Source of the DNA: Lantana camara
Taxonomy: Eukaryota; Streptophyta; Magnoliopsida; Lamiales; Verbenaceae
Reading direction: 5' to 3'
DNA length: 64,000 nt
Assembly: GCA_037501455.1 (NCBI GenBank)
Contig: CM074864.1
Span: 23,368,001-23,432,000, forward strand
Part shown: one piece after another, positions 21,059 to 32,902 of the stretch
How positions within the stretch are numbered: the first letter of the stretch is position 1
Layout: each line of letters begins with the position of its first letter
Notes under the pieces: model-generated
What the model was told of the DNA's origin: nothing
Database searches by the model: none
The model's input: the letters and a program-made list of their open reading frames with translations, nothing else
Made by a program: the position numbers and the translations under genes

Positions 21059-21689
21059 AAAGATAACTAGGATATATGTATAATTTTGGATAGTTTAGTA
21101 TCGTTTGATAACAGAATAAAGATAATTCTATTTAATTATAGGGTAAAGATAAAGATAACTGTGTTTAATTTTAAATAATATATTATATTTAATTTTAGAT
21201 AATTTAATGTTGATATGAGTTATGTATATTAAGAAAATATCGTTTCTTTATCTTTATTAAGATAACTGTGCTACTTTTAATTTTTTTTTTGTTATGGATA
21301 GATTATTTAGTTAAAAGATTGTATCTAAATAGGTATTTTAGTTTATCTTTATTATGAAATAACTGTGTTAATTTTAGTTTTTCTTTTATTATAAATAAAT
21401 TATTTAATTAAAAGATTGTATGTAATTTTAGTTTTTCTTTTATTATGGATATCATTTATAATTAATTTGTTAACTGTAGTTCAATATGTTTATTTTGAAT
21501 AAACATCGTATTTTTAACTATCAAAATACAATAGGTTAAATAATAGATAGAATATTATAGTTATAATAAGTAAAGATTTGAGTCACATTTTTAGTGTATT
21601 ATTAATCAAATTAAAGTTTTAAGTTATACTTGTTTTATTTATATATATCGAATAAAATAATATTTTTATTTTTAATAATATAATATTTA
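21059..21689. other. AT-rich filler between Tat A and the hAT N-terminal exon
   Basis: No gene is visible. The segment repeats phrases such as GATAACTGTGTTAATTTTAG and TTATTATGAATAAATTATTT, which also occur at 1998-2035 and 2385-2420, so it is the right half of the DNA into which Tat A inserted. The junction with the hAT coding sequence lies near 21690. Confidence 0.6.
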
Positions 21690-22233
21690 TTTTCAATGGT
21701 TTTAAAAGCAAGCTCGTCAATAATCAACCAACAACTCATAGCTTCTCGTGTTTTATCTTGCTCAAATCTCCAAGATACGAGAGTTCCATCCTTATCACCA
21801 CCCTTAGTTGTTTGAAATGCAATTCGAGTTTGATTTGTAGCAACTTCATGAGGTCGTTTTTTAGATGCTTCAAATTGATTCTTGAGAGCTTTTGTGCCGT
21901 ATTGTTTTGGATCTGCCTTAATTATCCTACAACAATATATACACTTAGCTTTTTGAATTTTCTCTTCATTACAAAAGAACTTTACAAAGTGCTCCCAAAA
22001 TTGGGACCTAGAAGCAGCTTCTTTTCTAGTTCTTTTTTTGGATTGAGTCGTCACTTCTTCCTTATCAACATCATCTTCAATATCTTAACATAAATCATCC
22101 CTATCATCAGTTTCAAAATTCAGATTACTAACCTGTTCTCTCGTCATAGAGTCAATACCACCAAAGTTCTCGTAGTCCGTATTGTTTTCTTCTTCAATTG
22201 CATTTTCAAGATTTTCAGATGTCGTACTGCTCA
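21690..22233 (-). pseudogene. hAT transposase N-terminal exon with BED finger
   Basis: An acceptor-like TTTACAG precedes the exon start at about 22233. An acidic N-terminus with one stop (22085-22087) is followed by KKRTRKEAASRSQFWEHFVK and CIYCCRIIKADPKQYGTKAL, the BED zinc finger (C-x2-C and later residues), then SWRFEQDKTREAMSCWLIID and ELAFKTIEN. The coding similarity ends abruptly at about 21690. In full-length relatives about 500 more residues follow; the last part of these is found at 968-1527. Confidence 0.85.
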
Positions 22234-22783
22234 CTGTAAACAATATCAATTTTCAATTATCAAATATCACACATAAAATATAATATGCAAGTGAGACTTG
22301 AGACAATATAATACATATCAACCATTAACTAATCATAAGAAAATAATTTCAAGAAAATCAAAGAAAACGAGAAAACTGAAGTAATTCGTGAAATTCTAAA
22401 ATAAATGAGAAACTGAAAACCATCAACAAAGACAAGGAATTTGAGCCAATGCCATTTTCAGTTGCTAAATTTTGTCCATAAACTCTCACAAAAACGAAAA
22501 AGATGACAAACTCTTCAATTTTGCCCATAAACTCTTTAATTGATTGGTATCTTGCAAAGACGAAAAAGATGACAAAGACCAAAATTTATAACACACCTCA
22601 ACTGAAGTTTGAAAGAGGAACACAGCGTTGCTGCGGCAGTGTTGTCGGAGAAGCTGTGGCGTGATTATATGGCATGTGTGAAGTTGGAATTTAGGGTCAA
22701 GAAAAAGTTAGAGAAATGAGAAAAGCTGAAAGGGTTTAAGCAATGAAAAAGAAAAGCAGAAAAATATATATATAAAAAAAAAA
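22234..22783 (-). other. hAT 5' leader region
   Basis: The stretch between the transposase exon and the right terminal array holds no recognisable protein. It would contain the hAT promoter and untranslated leader. A possible intron acceptor is at its left edge. Confidence 0.45.
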
Positions 22784-22928
22784 CCTGGGTTTTCGGGTAC
22801 CCGATCGGGTAGATTTTCTCTACCCAAAAGTCGACCAAATATTCATATCGGGTAACGAGTACCTGACCCGACACCCATTTTACTCGGATTTTGCTACCCG
22901 ACCCGAGACGCCCACCCTTATCTTCGAC
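22784..22928. repeat. hAT right end and target duplication
   Basis: At least six TCGGGT or ACCCGA motifs lead to GACGCCCACCCTTA ending at 22920, the inverted partner of the left end. TCTTCGAC at 22921-22928 is the exact partner of 403-410. Confidence 0.9.
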
Positions 22929-23336
22929 GATATTTTTCGTAGAAGTTAGCAATTTCGATGTTCAATTCAGAATCGAAGCATCAAAATAGTATCTCGGCGT
23001 TGCTCTCCTCTCAACAAACTCAAGTCAAGTTTAAATCGATTAAGATGAGACTCAAGGCGTTTTTTGCGGAGATCAACAAACTGCGGCATTCGTCCGCAAG
23101 TTCAACGTCCTTTCGAGTCAAATTCAAATCAACTTCAAAGGTGTTCATCGAAGTTCTTTGGTGTTCACCAAAATCAAGAAGTTTAATTCACAATTAAGTT
23201 GAAAGACCCGCAATTAACTTTTTCAAGAAATAAATCGAAGTCAAGAAAGATCCAAACCCTAAAGTTAACGAAGGCATTTCAAACCTTCCAAACTTTACCA
23301 AATTTTATAGGAAGAATTAGAGGAAAATAAAATAGA
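22929..23336. other. Host flank right of the hAT element
   Basis: The sequence continues the left flank (1-402) across the hAT insertion. It is moderately CT/GA-rich and contains short frames with no recognised family. No splice or RNA structure stands out. Confidence 0.45.
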
Positions 23337-23461
23337 GATAACAATTTAAAATATTTAAAAGTTGCAATAGAAAATTAAAAAATCAATCATAATACAGAAG
23401 ATAAAGTATTTTTTCCTTTTTTTTCCCCCCACCAAACTATACAACCTAGCAATTTAGTGTT
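23337..23461. repeat. 125-bp direct repeat, left copy (partial MITE plus flank)
   Basis: This copy matches 39627-39752 closely. Its first 70 bases are the right terminal part of the MITE at 39368-39697; the rest (CCAAACTATACAACCTAGCA and around) is outside the MITE. It lies at the 5' edge of the LINE region. Confidence 0.85.
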
Positions 23462-23713
23462 GTTATGCTGCCATCATAGATCATGCTGCTTTTCATTCTT
23501 TTCCCTCTCACTTGAGAGTCCCCTCTCCCATGAGAGCCGCCTTCACAAACCCTAGTTTCCTAAGAAGAGAAGTGGCCAGAACTACATTGAGTGCTGCTAT
23601 TAACCGTCCATCATCACCGGAGCCCTCCTCTGTTCCTCTCTTTACTGCGGAAATTTAGTGTTTATTTCTCTAGCGCCGTTTGTTATTTTTCCTCACTACT
23701 CTCTCACCTCTCT

Positions 23714-25595
23714 TGTTGGGAAAACATGTAAGGAAACGCAGCGAAAATTTAAAATTTTCCCCAAAAGTTAGAATCTAAACTTGCAATTCTTCTTTCCAAT
23801 TTGTAGAGATTTAAGAACTCACTTAGATCGACGCTTTCTTGACAAGTTTGAGCGCCCGCAAACGCTCTTCAAGCGGCAAGTCCCAAAAGCTCCTTCAAAT
23901 CTTTCAAGACTCCACGAAAGCAGCCCTCTAGAGAAATAGTCCACACTAACCTCGATCACGATCTAAACAGGGAGGATGCTAGTTCTATATTGAGTGTTTA
24001 GGCTCTTGGGTTTGTGTGATAGTATATGGAGTAGGAGATATTTTTTTACTATCACTCTTCAAGGGGTTCGAACCCCTTGTATTTATAGCTATGGGGTTTG
24101 AACCCCACATCCTATTAGGAATAGGATTCTTATCCCACTAGCATGTTGATTCTTGCTTGGCGAGAAAGACTCTCTACTTTGACCAAAAGTCTTCTTTTGA
24201 TCAACTTGCTTAGAAAGAAAATAATATCTAACTCTTTTAGATATTTTATTTAATTATTTATTCATAATAAATAACTTGATGCTAATAATTAATTAATTCA
24301 CAATTAAGTATTTATTAGACTTAAAATCTCCAAACTAGAACTTTAATAATAATTCATAATTAAATTAAAGTCCATTATATAATTAATCAATATTAATTAT
24401 TTAATTATCACCACATAGTGACACGTGTCACTCGAGACACGTGCCCCACACGTGTGGCCCTTAACCAATTTCTTGTTAGTTCGATCAATTTGTTTAATCG
24501 ATTCAAGCTTTAACCCTTGTGACCGGGAATTTGTGTGTGACCCTCTAGGTTCTTAATTCAATTAGTAATGATCCTAATTAATTAATTTTCAATTAATTAA
24601 TTAGTCCACAGATCAAACTACCATAGTCTAGCAACAGGTGTGTAACCCCTAGCTGAATAAGAATGTCTTAATTCGAAAGAACCTTTAAGTCATTAACATA
24701 CGTGAGATAAAGTCCTCCTACATCCCATCTCTCAATCAAGATCTAGGGTAAGGGAATAATTAGAACCCTAATAATCTCGATCTTAATGTTAAGTGCATTT
24801 CATATCCATTTGATCTCAGTCCAAGAAACCTATTTCTTGATCTCGATCCACTGCCTTGGCCAAGGACTCCTTTATGGCATATAAATTACTTACACAGTAA
24901 GAGATCAACTTGCTTACACAAGTGTAGGTCCTTTATCGATTCTCATATGCTTCCATGTGTCACTTGTGCAGCCCCAGCATGAGCTTTGAGTCGGTTGTCT
25001 AGGGCGACATCCTTTAAAGCTCATACCTAAGACTGTAGAGTTAGCCCACAAAGCATCGATGAAATCTCAAGTCTAAGGACTACTTAATTACATCAATGAC
25101 TCGTGAGATATTGCCTAATCTGGAAGTTTCTATTTCCAGAAATAGAACCTTCCTTTCCCATTTAGGAATCTTCTCATACGGGACACCTCAGTGTACCTAC
25201 TTAGAATAAGTAAGCACTCCCATGTATCACGTATCATTCAATACACTTTGCACCCCATGAAACAAGGTGGTCCTTCTTAAGGGCGAGATCATACGAGAAA
25301 GCCTCGAACGAGTCATATCGACACTCCCACTGTCTTTTGGTCTCATCGGCTTGGAGTGATATTTAATCATGACTTAAGGGATTTAGGAACCACTTCACCT
25401 AAATGGTTGAGTCCTATAAGTCATATTGATTAGGGGAGTTCTTATACATGCACAAAAAGTAAACATACAATCAAACAAGAGCATATAAAGAAGTGTTGCC
25501 TTAGTTCATTTTTTATTCAAAGATTGTCTGTGATTTACAAAAGGAAAAGTACTAAGCAGACTATTACATCGACTTTCAGGGCACTATTCCTAACA
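23714..25595 (-). mobile_element. Solo LTR, 1882 bp, in the LINE leader
   Basis: The segment begins TGTTGGGAA and ends TTCCTAACA, an imperfect terminal inversion, and is bordered by TCTCT on both sides (23709-23713 and 25596-25600). No internal domain or second LTR is present, so it is the product of LTR-LTR recombination. The orientation is guessed from the minus-strand start TGTTAGGAATAGTGCC, which resembles known LTR starts. The superfamily is not certain. No gene is inside. Confidence 0.85.
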
Positions 25596-25661
25596 TCTCT
25601 TTCCAGGTACCCTCGTCGGCAGCGGACAACTTCGCACTCTCTCATCGGTCACCCTGTCATC

Positions 25662-27260
25662 ATGGCTTCGTCGTCTTCATCGTCTCTTTCTGATGGATCT
25701 GTAGACCTTGAATTAGAGAAACTTATGCAGCACTTGGTGCTAACCCCCAAAGAGTCCATCAGTGTATCAATACCCGAGACATCTTGGAACGTAAGGGCTA
25801 TAGATTTCTCTCTAACTCTTGTGGGAAGGGTTTTCACCTGCAAGATGTTCTGCTTTGAGTTCTTTCGCTCAACTATGATTAGGGCAATGAATCCTGCCAA
25901 GGGTAAGGAAAAAAACAAATTGGCTGAAGACAGATTTCTTTTCTCTTTTAACCACAAACTGGATCTCCAGAGGGTCTAGAAAGCACACCATAGTGTTTCG
26001 ATAAGTTCTCGATTATTCTGAGTCCCATAGCCGAGGATAAGGACCCTCTCACCATGACTTTAGACTACTGTGACTATTGCGTTCATATCTATGGAATCCA
26101 CACAATCGGAGATCCCTTGAAGTGATCCAGATTATTGCAAATAGGGTTGGGGTTTTTCGATCTCTTTTCCCAGAAACAAACATGGATTCAATTAGAGGTC
26201 GCATAGGTATCTTGATGACAAAACCTCTTGTTCGCCGGCTTATCTTGAAGCTGCCATCGAATAAGGAACTTTATATTTCATTAAGCTACGAAAGACTTTC
26301 GAATTTTTGCTACCTCTGCCGCAAGTGCGACCACATCGATAAGTTTTGTGAACTAAGATATGAAGAGTCCTTCATCGACCCCTCGCTGAATTAACCCTAC
26401 GGGCTGTGGCTCAGGGCTTCTAAATTCGGTAACACCGTCCCAGACTGCCTGAACCCTCTCCATAATCCCTCCATACATACCTACAAACCATCCCAGAACC
26501 CGATATCCTAACCTTCCAACCCAATGTATAATACCAGAGATCACATCCAAACCACTCCTACTCCATGCACTTTTCTTGATACAGTCGGTCCCCTATCCCA
26601 AAGTCCTATATATAACACTACTACTGAAAACTCAATCCCAGAATTCATCTAGATCCCCACCTCAAAATTCTATCCTGGTCTACCATCCTCAGCCAACAAT
26701 GTGACCCTCCTTAACACCAATATAACCTCTGCTACTATCCCTCCCATCTCGTCCCCCCACCAAGGAATTCTGACCCTCTCTACTATCACCAATACCCGCC
26801 TATCTCAGTCTCCGCCAACCCCCACTGAAAATATCAGCCTGAACGTGCCCCACCCCAAAAAAATCATACACCAGCGGCCTCTTCCCGACTCCCGAAGCCC
26901 AATCACAAGGAAAGCCAAACTCCATCATTACACAGATGCTGAGAACCAACCAGCTAACTACTCTAGCAGTCTCACCTTTTTCGAGAGCTCCACTCAATCC
27001 TTAAATACCATTGGTCACGGCATATCCTCAGGTGACCTCCTCTTTAACATCCGTCTCACCGGGTGCTCCCCGATATCCCGTCCAAACCTAAGACCCAGTC
27101 CAAAACTAAACCCCGTAAATTCACCAGTAAAACTAAATCCAAAAACTCCAAACTCACTCCCTCAGCTATCTCCCTTGGAATTCAGCAGGATGGCCAAACA
27201 ACTTCTACCTCGGATATTATCTTAGCGGATATAACTAATGCAACGGCGGCAATTGCATAG
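25662..27260 (+). pseudogene. LINE ORF1 (DUF4283-like and CCHC finger)
   Basis: The start is ATGGCTTCG at 25662, followed by a serine-rich stretch and a DUF4283-like region (VGRVFTCKMFCFEFFRSTM). A stop at 25977 and frame changes break it. 26077-26394 encodes LILKLPSNKELYISLSYERL and CYLCRKCDHIDKFC, a C-x2-C-x4-H-x4-C finger. The rest (26400-27260) is a proline- and serine-rich tail in shifting frames. ORF1 of plant LINEs binds the element RNA; this copy cannot make the protein. Confidence 0.8.
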
Positions 27261-29071
27261 TCGCGTCGATCACAATGAGTTACCTGAGCTAGAATTACCA
27301 GGGCACAGGCGGTCCCTGGCGAGTTCATACACTCCGTTCTCTTATCCGAGAACATAACCCCTCGCTGGTTTTCTTATCTAAAAACTAAGTGTAAGCAATA
27401 GTTCTTTGAGGTCCTGAAGTATAAGCTTAATCTCCAGGGTATTTGTGTGGATTCCACGGGTAAAGGAGGTGGTCTCGGTCTTCTGTGGCGATGAGACGTA
27501 GTTGTTACTTTATAAAGTTTGTCGAAGAATTATATTGATGTTAAGGTAGAGAATGATGACGGTAATGGTTCTTGGAGGTTCACCGGTTTCTATGGCAATC
27601 CGGAAAGACAACATCATAAGTATTCCTAGGACCTCCTTCGGAGGCTAGGGAGGCAGAGTAATATGCCCTGGCTCGTTAACGGGGACTTTAATGAAATTCT
27701 ATTTAACAACGAAAAAGAGGGAGGTAACGATCGACCGCTCAGCCAACTTGCCGCTTTTAGTGACACTCTTCGTGATATAGGCCTCTCTAATCTCGGCTAC
27801 GAAGGTTTTCCTTTTACTTAGACCAGTAATAGAACCTACCCTTACACTCTCAGAGCGAGACTCGACAGATCAATGTCGAATGATGCTTGGTGTGACATTT
27901 AGCCGGATGCGCGGGTTACCCATCTTTCAGTACCTTATTCGGATGACATTCCTATTCTAATAGTGTTTAGGAGGAAGAAAAAGATAAAGACTAAGAAAAA
28001 TAAACCGTTTTGGTTCGAAGCAACTTGGGTTAAATCCGAGGTGTGTAAACGCATTGTGGAGGATGCATGGAAAGGAAGTCTGAACCCGTCCGTTTCTGGG
28101 TCTATCTTGGATAGTATTGAACACTGTCGTATTGTACTATTGAATTAGAGGAGAGATCAGAAACATACCTCTTAGGATGATATTGAACAACTTGAGAACA
28201 GACTCGCTCATCTCCGGCGTAGCATGATAACCCCACAGTCGAACGAGGAGGGAAAAAACATTATATAGCAGTTGGAGTCTATTATTCGGGATGAGGAAAT
28301 TTTCTGGAAGCAAAGGGCGAAAGTGCTGTGGCTTCTTGAAGGGGATAGGAACACCAAAATTTTCCATTCGAAGGCAAAGAATTACGAGAAAACAAACCAC
28401 ATTGATTCTTTAAGGGACGAGAGTGGGAGGCCTTGGAGGTCGGAGGAAGGAATTAGAGGTATTATTGAGAGATATTTTGGCGGTTCGTTCTCTTCTAACT
28501 TCGTGGAATTGGAAGAAGTAGCTTCGGTCTTTCAGCTCATTCCCAAGAGGGTGACTGATGACATGAAGAGACAGTTGTCGGTGCCGTTCTCTGCTGGGGA
28601 GGTAATTCGTGCCCTTAAGTCCATGTATCCCCTCAAATCCTCGGTGCCTTCCCCCTTACTTTTTTCAACATTACTGGCATGTCGTTGGTAGAAATATGGC
28701 TGCATGTGTACTTAATTTCCTTAATGGTGGCAGTTTTGAGTGAAGATTGAACTATAGTCACATTATTCTCTTACCTGAATACAAGAAACCTAATTTAATT
28801 ACTCAATTCAGACCGATTAGTCTATGAAACACTGTTTATAAGATTGCTTCTAAGGGGCTTGCTTTGAGAATTAAACCTCACTTAAATGATGTTATATCCC
28901 CCACCCAATCTGCTTTTATCTCTAACCGCCTCATCATGATAACATTCTAGTGGCTTTTGAGATTAACCACTTTATTAAGCAGAAAAGTAAAGGAAAGGAG
29001 GGCTTTTTCAATGTTAAACTTGATATGATCAAGGTGTACGATCGCGTTAAATGGCGGTCCTTGAGCAGGTA
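27261..29071 (+). pseudogene. LINE ORF2, endonuclease and start of reverse transcriptase
   Basis: The endonuclease is recognised by LIREHNPSLVFLS (about 27335-27375), WLVNGDFNEIL (about 27671) and YSDDIPIL (about 27938). The usual catalytic SDH is SDD here, so the histidine is lost. QRAKVLWLLEGDRNTKIFHS (28312-28371), FRPISL (about 28808) and VKLDMIKVYDRVKW (about 29014-29055) belong to the linker and the first reverse transcriptase motifs. Many stops are present. The sequence ends at 29071 exactly where the truncated LTR starts. Confidence 0.85.
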
Positions 29072-30429
29072 ATTTTGGTTCAACCCAGGAGACAAGCAAG
29101 AAAAAAGCAGGAATGAGACAGCAAGAAGAGAGAAGAGAGAAAGGGGCAGTCACTATTCACAACTTGGAGTTTTGAGCTCGTTCGATCTCTAATCTTCGTC
29201 AAATTCGAAAGGTAAGTTTAGAATTCAAACCTCCACCTTCTTAGCTTTCTTTTAAGTTATGATTTATCCATTTTCATCCTTGTTTGAGCATGTTTTGGGG
29301 CCGCTATGTGAATAGTAAGGGTTAAGGGAATATTTGATGAGTTCTTGCATTTCTTTGGATCATTTCTTGAATTGATGAATGATATGTGATCAACATGACT
29401 TGATTGTTTCATTTTCATGCATGAATTTTATGGAATATGTTCCGAAAATTTAATCTCCATTGATGAACTTGTTTGAAGCTTTGAAAATGAATTTGAATTT
29501 CCATATTTTTCCTTCCTTGTTGTTGGTGTGAGTTGCAGCTGTTGTATGTGTTTGTTTTGCTACCTTCTTGCATACTTTTGTAGCTAATTTTGCTTTGGTT
29601 TGCTGTGGTTGGAGAGCTACTACTGCTGCCATGGAATGCAAGAAACAGAGTTGTTGCGTTCACGAAGGAGATGCAGTCTGCGCCTGTTAACAGACATTAC
29701 CCCATTTTGGCATTGAGGAGGTAACGCCCATTACCTCCTTGTGCTTCTTGGAGATTTAGCTCCTGACCTCCTTAACGGGGGTATCCCAATCCTTCTAAGG
29801 ATTGTTAACCCCCGTTACCCCCCTCTCTTTTGGTGTAGTTCGTGTGCTTTGTTCGTTGTTTGCCCAATTTCATTTCGTTATTTGTTTCTTGCTTCGTTTA
29901 TTATTTTATTTGATTTCTCCCACCCCAATTATGATCCCAATATGTTGATGTGTTAGTATATGATATGTTTTGTTATTTATTTTAATTTTATGGCTTCATG
30001 TAATAAGTGTAAACGAGCATCTAATTGGAGCATTTTCCATACGCATTTTCCGAGCATCATTAGCATCCATACGCATCATTAGCATCTAATTGGCTTCGTG
30101 TTTTGTTATTCTTTATACATCATTAGCATCCATACGCATTTTCCGAGCATCTAATTGGTGCATTTTGAGTCTAAGGTTGTCTTTTGTTGTTTATTTTGTC
30201 CTTAGGTTCATTCTGTGGGTGACGAGGAGGTGTTTCAGACGTGTTTTAACTTCGTTTTGTTCGGTTTGGTCGACAAGGTGAGGTTTCTTTCTTTTAGTTA
30301 GTATAACCTACAACCCTAAGTGAATTTTGAGCCCACATGCGTCCTATGTATATATATACTTATGTAAATACGTGTTTGATTAGTATTTTGTAGGAATTGA
30401 CCCGTTTTGTTATTAATCTTTGAAAAACG

Positions 30430-30472
<43 letters not shown>

Positions 30473-31653
30473 CCTATATTTTTGTTATTTGATTTGAAAA
30501 GGGTTGGTGTGTGTGATTTTTGCACTAGCAAGCTTTGGACTTTGAGATTTGAGTCCGTAAAATTTAGAAATTTCAAAATTTTAGATCTTTTGACTTATGG
30601 CTTATGAATCGGGCCCCGGAGAAGTGGTATGTGATCTCGGGTTAGCCATCGGGTCGTCGAGCTCTCCCATCAACATAACTCCACTTTTGGAGACTTAGCC
30701 CAACCTCGGGAGATCGAGGGAAAGGCAGGCTTCCTTTTGGCCGACAGTAACCTCGTCGGTGGATCGGGTAGGATCCCCCGACTCCAACCTTATGACGAGA
30801 GAACCGGGGTTGAGGATGCGCATCCTCACCCCCACCCGGAGAAGGAGGTTTGATTTAGAACTTTATTTGTATTTCGATTTTGATTCTGATTATGAAAGGA
30901 GTTAGGTTGGTTAGAAACTCGTGCTCACCGAGTTATTTCAATTTTGATTATGAATATTGTTCGTGAAACGGAAGTGGACTTCTAATTTATAAAATTGGTT
31001 GATTTTGCCCTTCGGCGTTAAACCCTTTTTCCTTATATATAGTATCACTGGCTAAAATGATTTAGAATGCAAAAACAACGCCCCGGTTCATGAACTCAAT
31101 AATTTTGAATATGCTATGATCTAACGTATATGTAAGTGTACGTGTGTTAGCAACCTCACCAGTCTTTTGGACTGACTCCTCCTTGTTGTTTTCTTTTCCC
31201 CCTTTTTGCTCTTGGAGTTGTAGGTGCAGGTCTTTAATTCGTGCTAGGCGGCGGTCTTTTATTTTTGAGTTGGTCGAGTTTTAGTAGATTCCTTTGCATA
31301 CCTTGCATCTTTATTTATGAATTCCGGAATATGTATAAGATATGTGTTAAATTTCGATCTTTGAAGCTTATATGAATTTAATTTGGCCCGGGTTGGGCAC
31401 GACATGTATAATATGGTTTATTTTATGTCTATTATAAAAGTATGTATGTTTGATTGTTTGAATCCTAGAGCTTCCGCATGTGGTATTTGTTTTGACTGCG
31501 CACTCTGATTTAGGGTCTAGACCGCCTAGCATAGGAGAGATTTTGTTTGTCTCCCGTTCACCGTAGTTTGATACGTGTACGGAGTTCCCATTTCCCTTCA
31601 CGTGTTGGGCTATGGTGCGGGGGATGTAGTGCTCTACGCTCTGGGGTGCTATA
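29072..31653 (+). repeat. Left LTR of the long-LTR element, 5'-truncated
   Basis: ATTTTGGTTCAACCCA at 29072 matches the right LTR at 36103; the first 1.85 kb of the LTR is missing. It lacks about 380 bp present in the right LTR near 37050-37440 and has an expanded TA repeat at 30434-30471. It ends GGTGCTATA just before the primer site. A short block around CATTAGCATCCATACGCAT is repeated at 30050-30150. Confidence 0.9.
29684..29739. repeat. Palindromes in left long LTR
   Basis: CTGTTAACAG is a perfect 10-bp palindrome at 29684-29693. AGGAGGTAA and TTACCTCCT form 9-bp perfect inverted arms around CGCCCA (29716-29739). The right LTR has related but different palindromes at the equivalent place. 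Confidence 0.8.
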
Positions 31654-31661
31654 TCCTAAAG

Positions 31662-31673
31662 TGGTATCAGAGC
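31662..31673 (+). promoter_or_regulatory. Primer-binding site, tRNA-iMet type
   Basis: TGGTATCAGAGC, 8 bases after the LTR, is the complement of the initiator methionine tRNA 3' end. The match ends after 12 bases. Confidence 0.85.
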
Positions 31674-31865
31674 TCTTGGTTGCAATATCGAAGCTCTAAC
31701 GTCGTGTTGGGTCTGTCTAGGTAGTTCGGCTTAGGATTATATGTTTGTTTGCATTCATTCTCACATTTACGTGAATTATTTGTATTATATGTGTTAATTG
31801 TTCACATGAACATGCACTAAACCCCGCACGCATCGATATTTTGGAATCAATTTGCTTATTTAAGG

Positions 31866-32902
31866 ATGGCATTTCCACCTCAACATGCAACATTGAAGGA
31901 AGGACAAGAAAAACAAGAGTTAGGGCCGAAGAATAGTTGTCCGAAATACTAGGGATTTGGAAATATTGTCTGGGAACGTCACGAGAGAAGGTAAATTGCA
32001 CTTCCCCTTTATTCCAAGGACTAGCTTTAAAATGGCTCAAGGAAGTGAGATCGAGAATGGAGATGTCCGGGGAAGAATTTACTTGGGAGAAACTTACTCG
32101 GGAAATTTGCTACAAGTATATTTCTCTAAGCGTGATGGTTAGAAGATTCCAAGAATTTTTGGATCTCGAGCAAGAATTAGAGAAAATAGATGACCTCATT
32201 ATGGAACTTGAGAGTTTGGGAGCCGATAAAGATTGCTTTAAGGTTCGGTGTTATCTACTAAGACGTAGAGATGAAATTCAACAAGCTTTTCAAGCTTTAC
32301 CAGTGTACGGATGGCCCAAGAAAGTTAGAAGAACGGTTCAAGTGGAAATAGATAATCAAAGGTTAGAGTCTCACACCTCCTATATGGGATAAGAATCGGG
32401 TTTGAGTTCTAGTTAAAGCAAGAGATCCGTATCTCAAAGAAAACCTCAACAATTCCAAGATATCAACAACGACAAGAAAAAGAAGAAAATTAGATCATCG
32501 AAGAAGGATTTGATACCTCCTCCATCGGAGATAATTCAATGCTCATATTGCCGAGGCCCGAACCATACGGAAGAGGTTTGTAGGAAGAAATCGGGAAGGT
32601 GTTACAAGTGTGGAGAATTGGGACACTTAGCAAATGGTTGCCTGGAGAACACGAATCCGAAGCTTATGAAGAGTTGTGGTTCCAAGACTCCAAATCAAGT
32701 TCAAGTTGGTGCAAGCGAAAATGAACAATTTGACAACGAGCTTGACACTACCGCCATGGTGAAAGGTACACTAAGCATTCATGGCACTTCATACATGCAT
32801 CTTTATTTTAATTTTGTGATGCCTTTCTTTCCTTGTTATTTTTTGGTACCCATATGTGGCTTGTTTGTCGCTTGCTTGTGGGTTTCTTTTCTTTTGTGTT
32901 AA
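31866..32902 (+). pseudogene. gag remnant of the long-LTR element
   Basis: The likely start is ATGGCATTTCCACC at 31866, with stops soon after. The capsid-like part is LALKWLKEVRSRMEMSGEEF (about 32027-32086). The second open piece (from 32510) has two zinc knuckles, CSYCRGPNHTEEVC and CYKCGELGHLANGC, both C-x2-C-x4-H-x4-C, and ends in the segment that normally leads into protease. Gag packages the RNA. Several stops and frameshifts make it inactive. Confidence 0.82.

Larger units (their letters stand above)
411..22920 (-). mobile_element. hAT DNA transposon split by nested insertions
   Basis: The left end reads TAGGGGCGGGCGTC and the right end, read inward on the minus strand, TAAGGGTGGGCGTC: imperfect terminal inverted repeats matching at 12 of 14 positions. 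Exactly outside them are identical 8-bp copies of TCTTCGAC (403-410 and 22921-22928), the target duplication length of hAT elements. Both ends carry many subterminal copies of TCGGGT or its complement. Remnants of a BED-finger hAT transposase lie near both ends on the minus strand, N-terminal part to the right and C-terminal part to the left. The centre is occupied by AT-rich DNA and an 18.6-kb Tat retrotransposon. The element is dead, since the middle of the transposase is missing. Confidence 0.9.
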
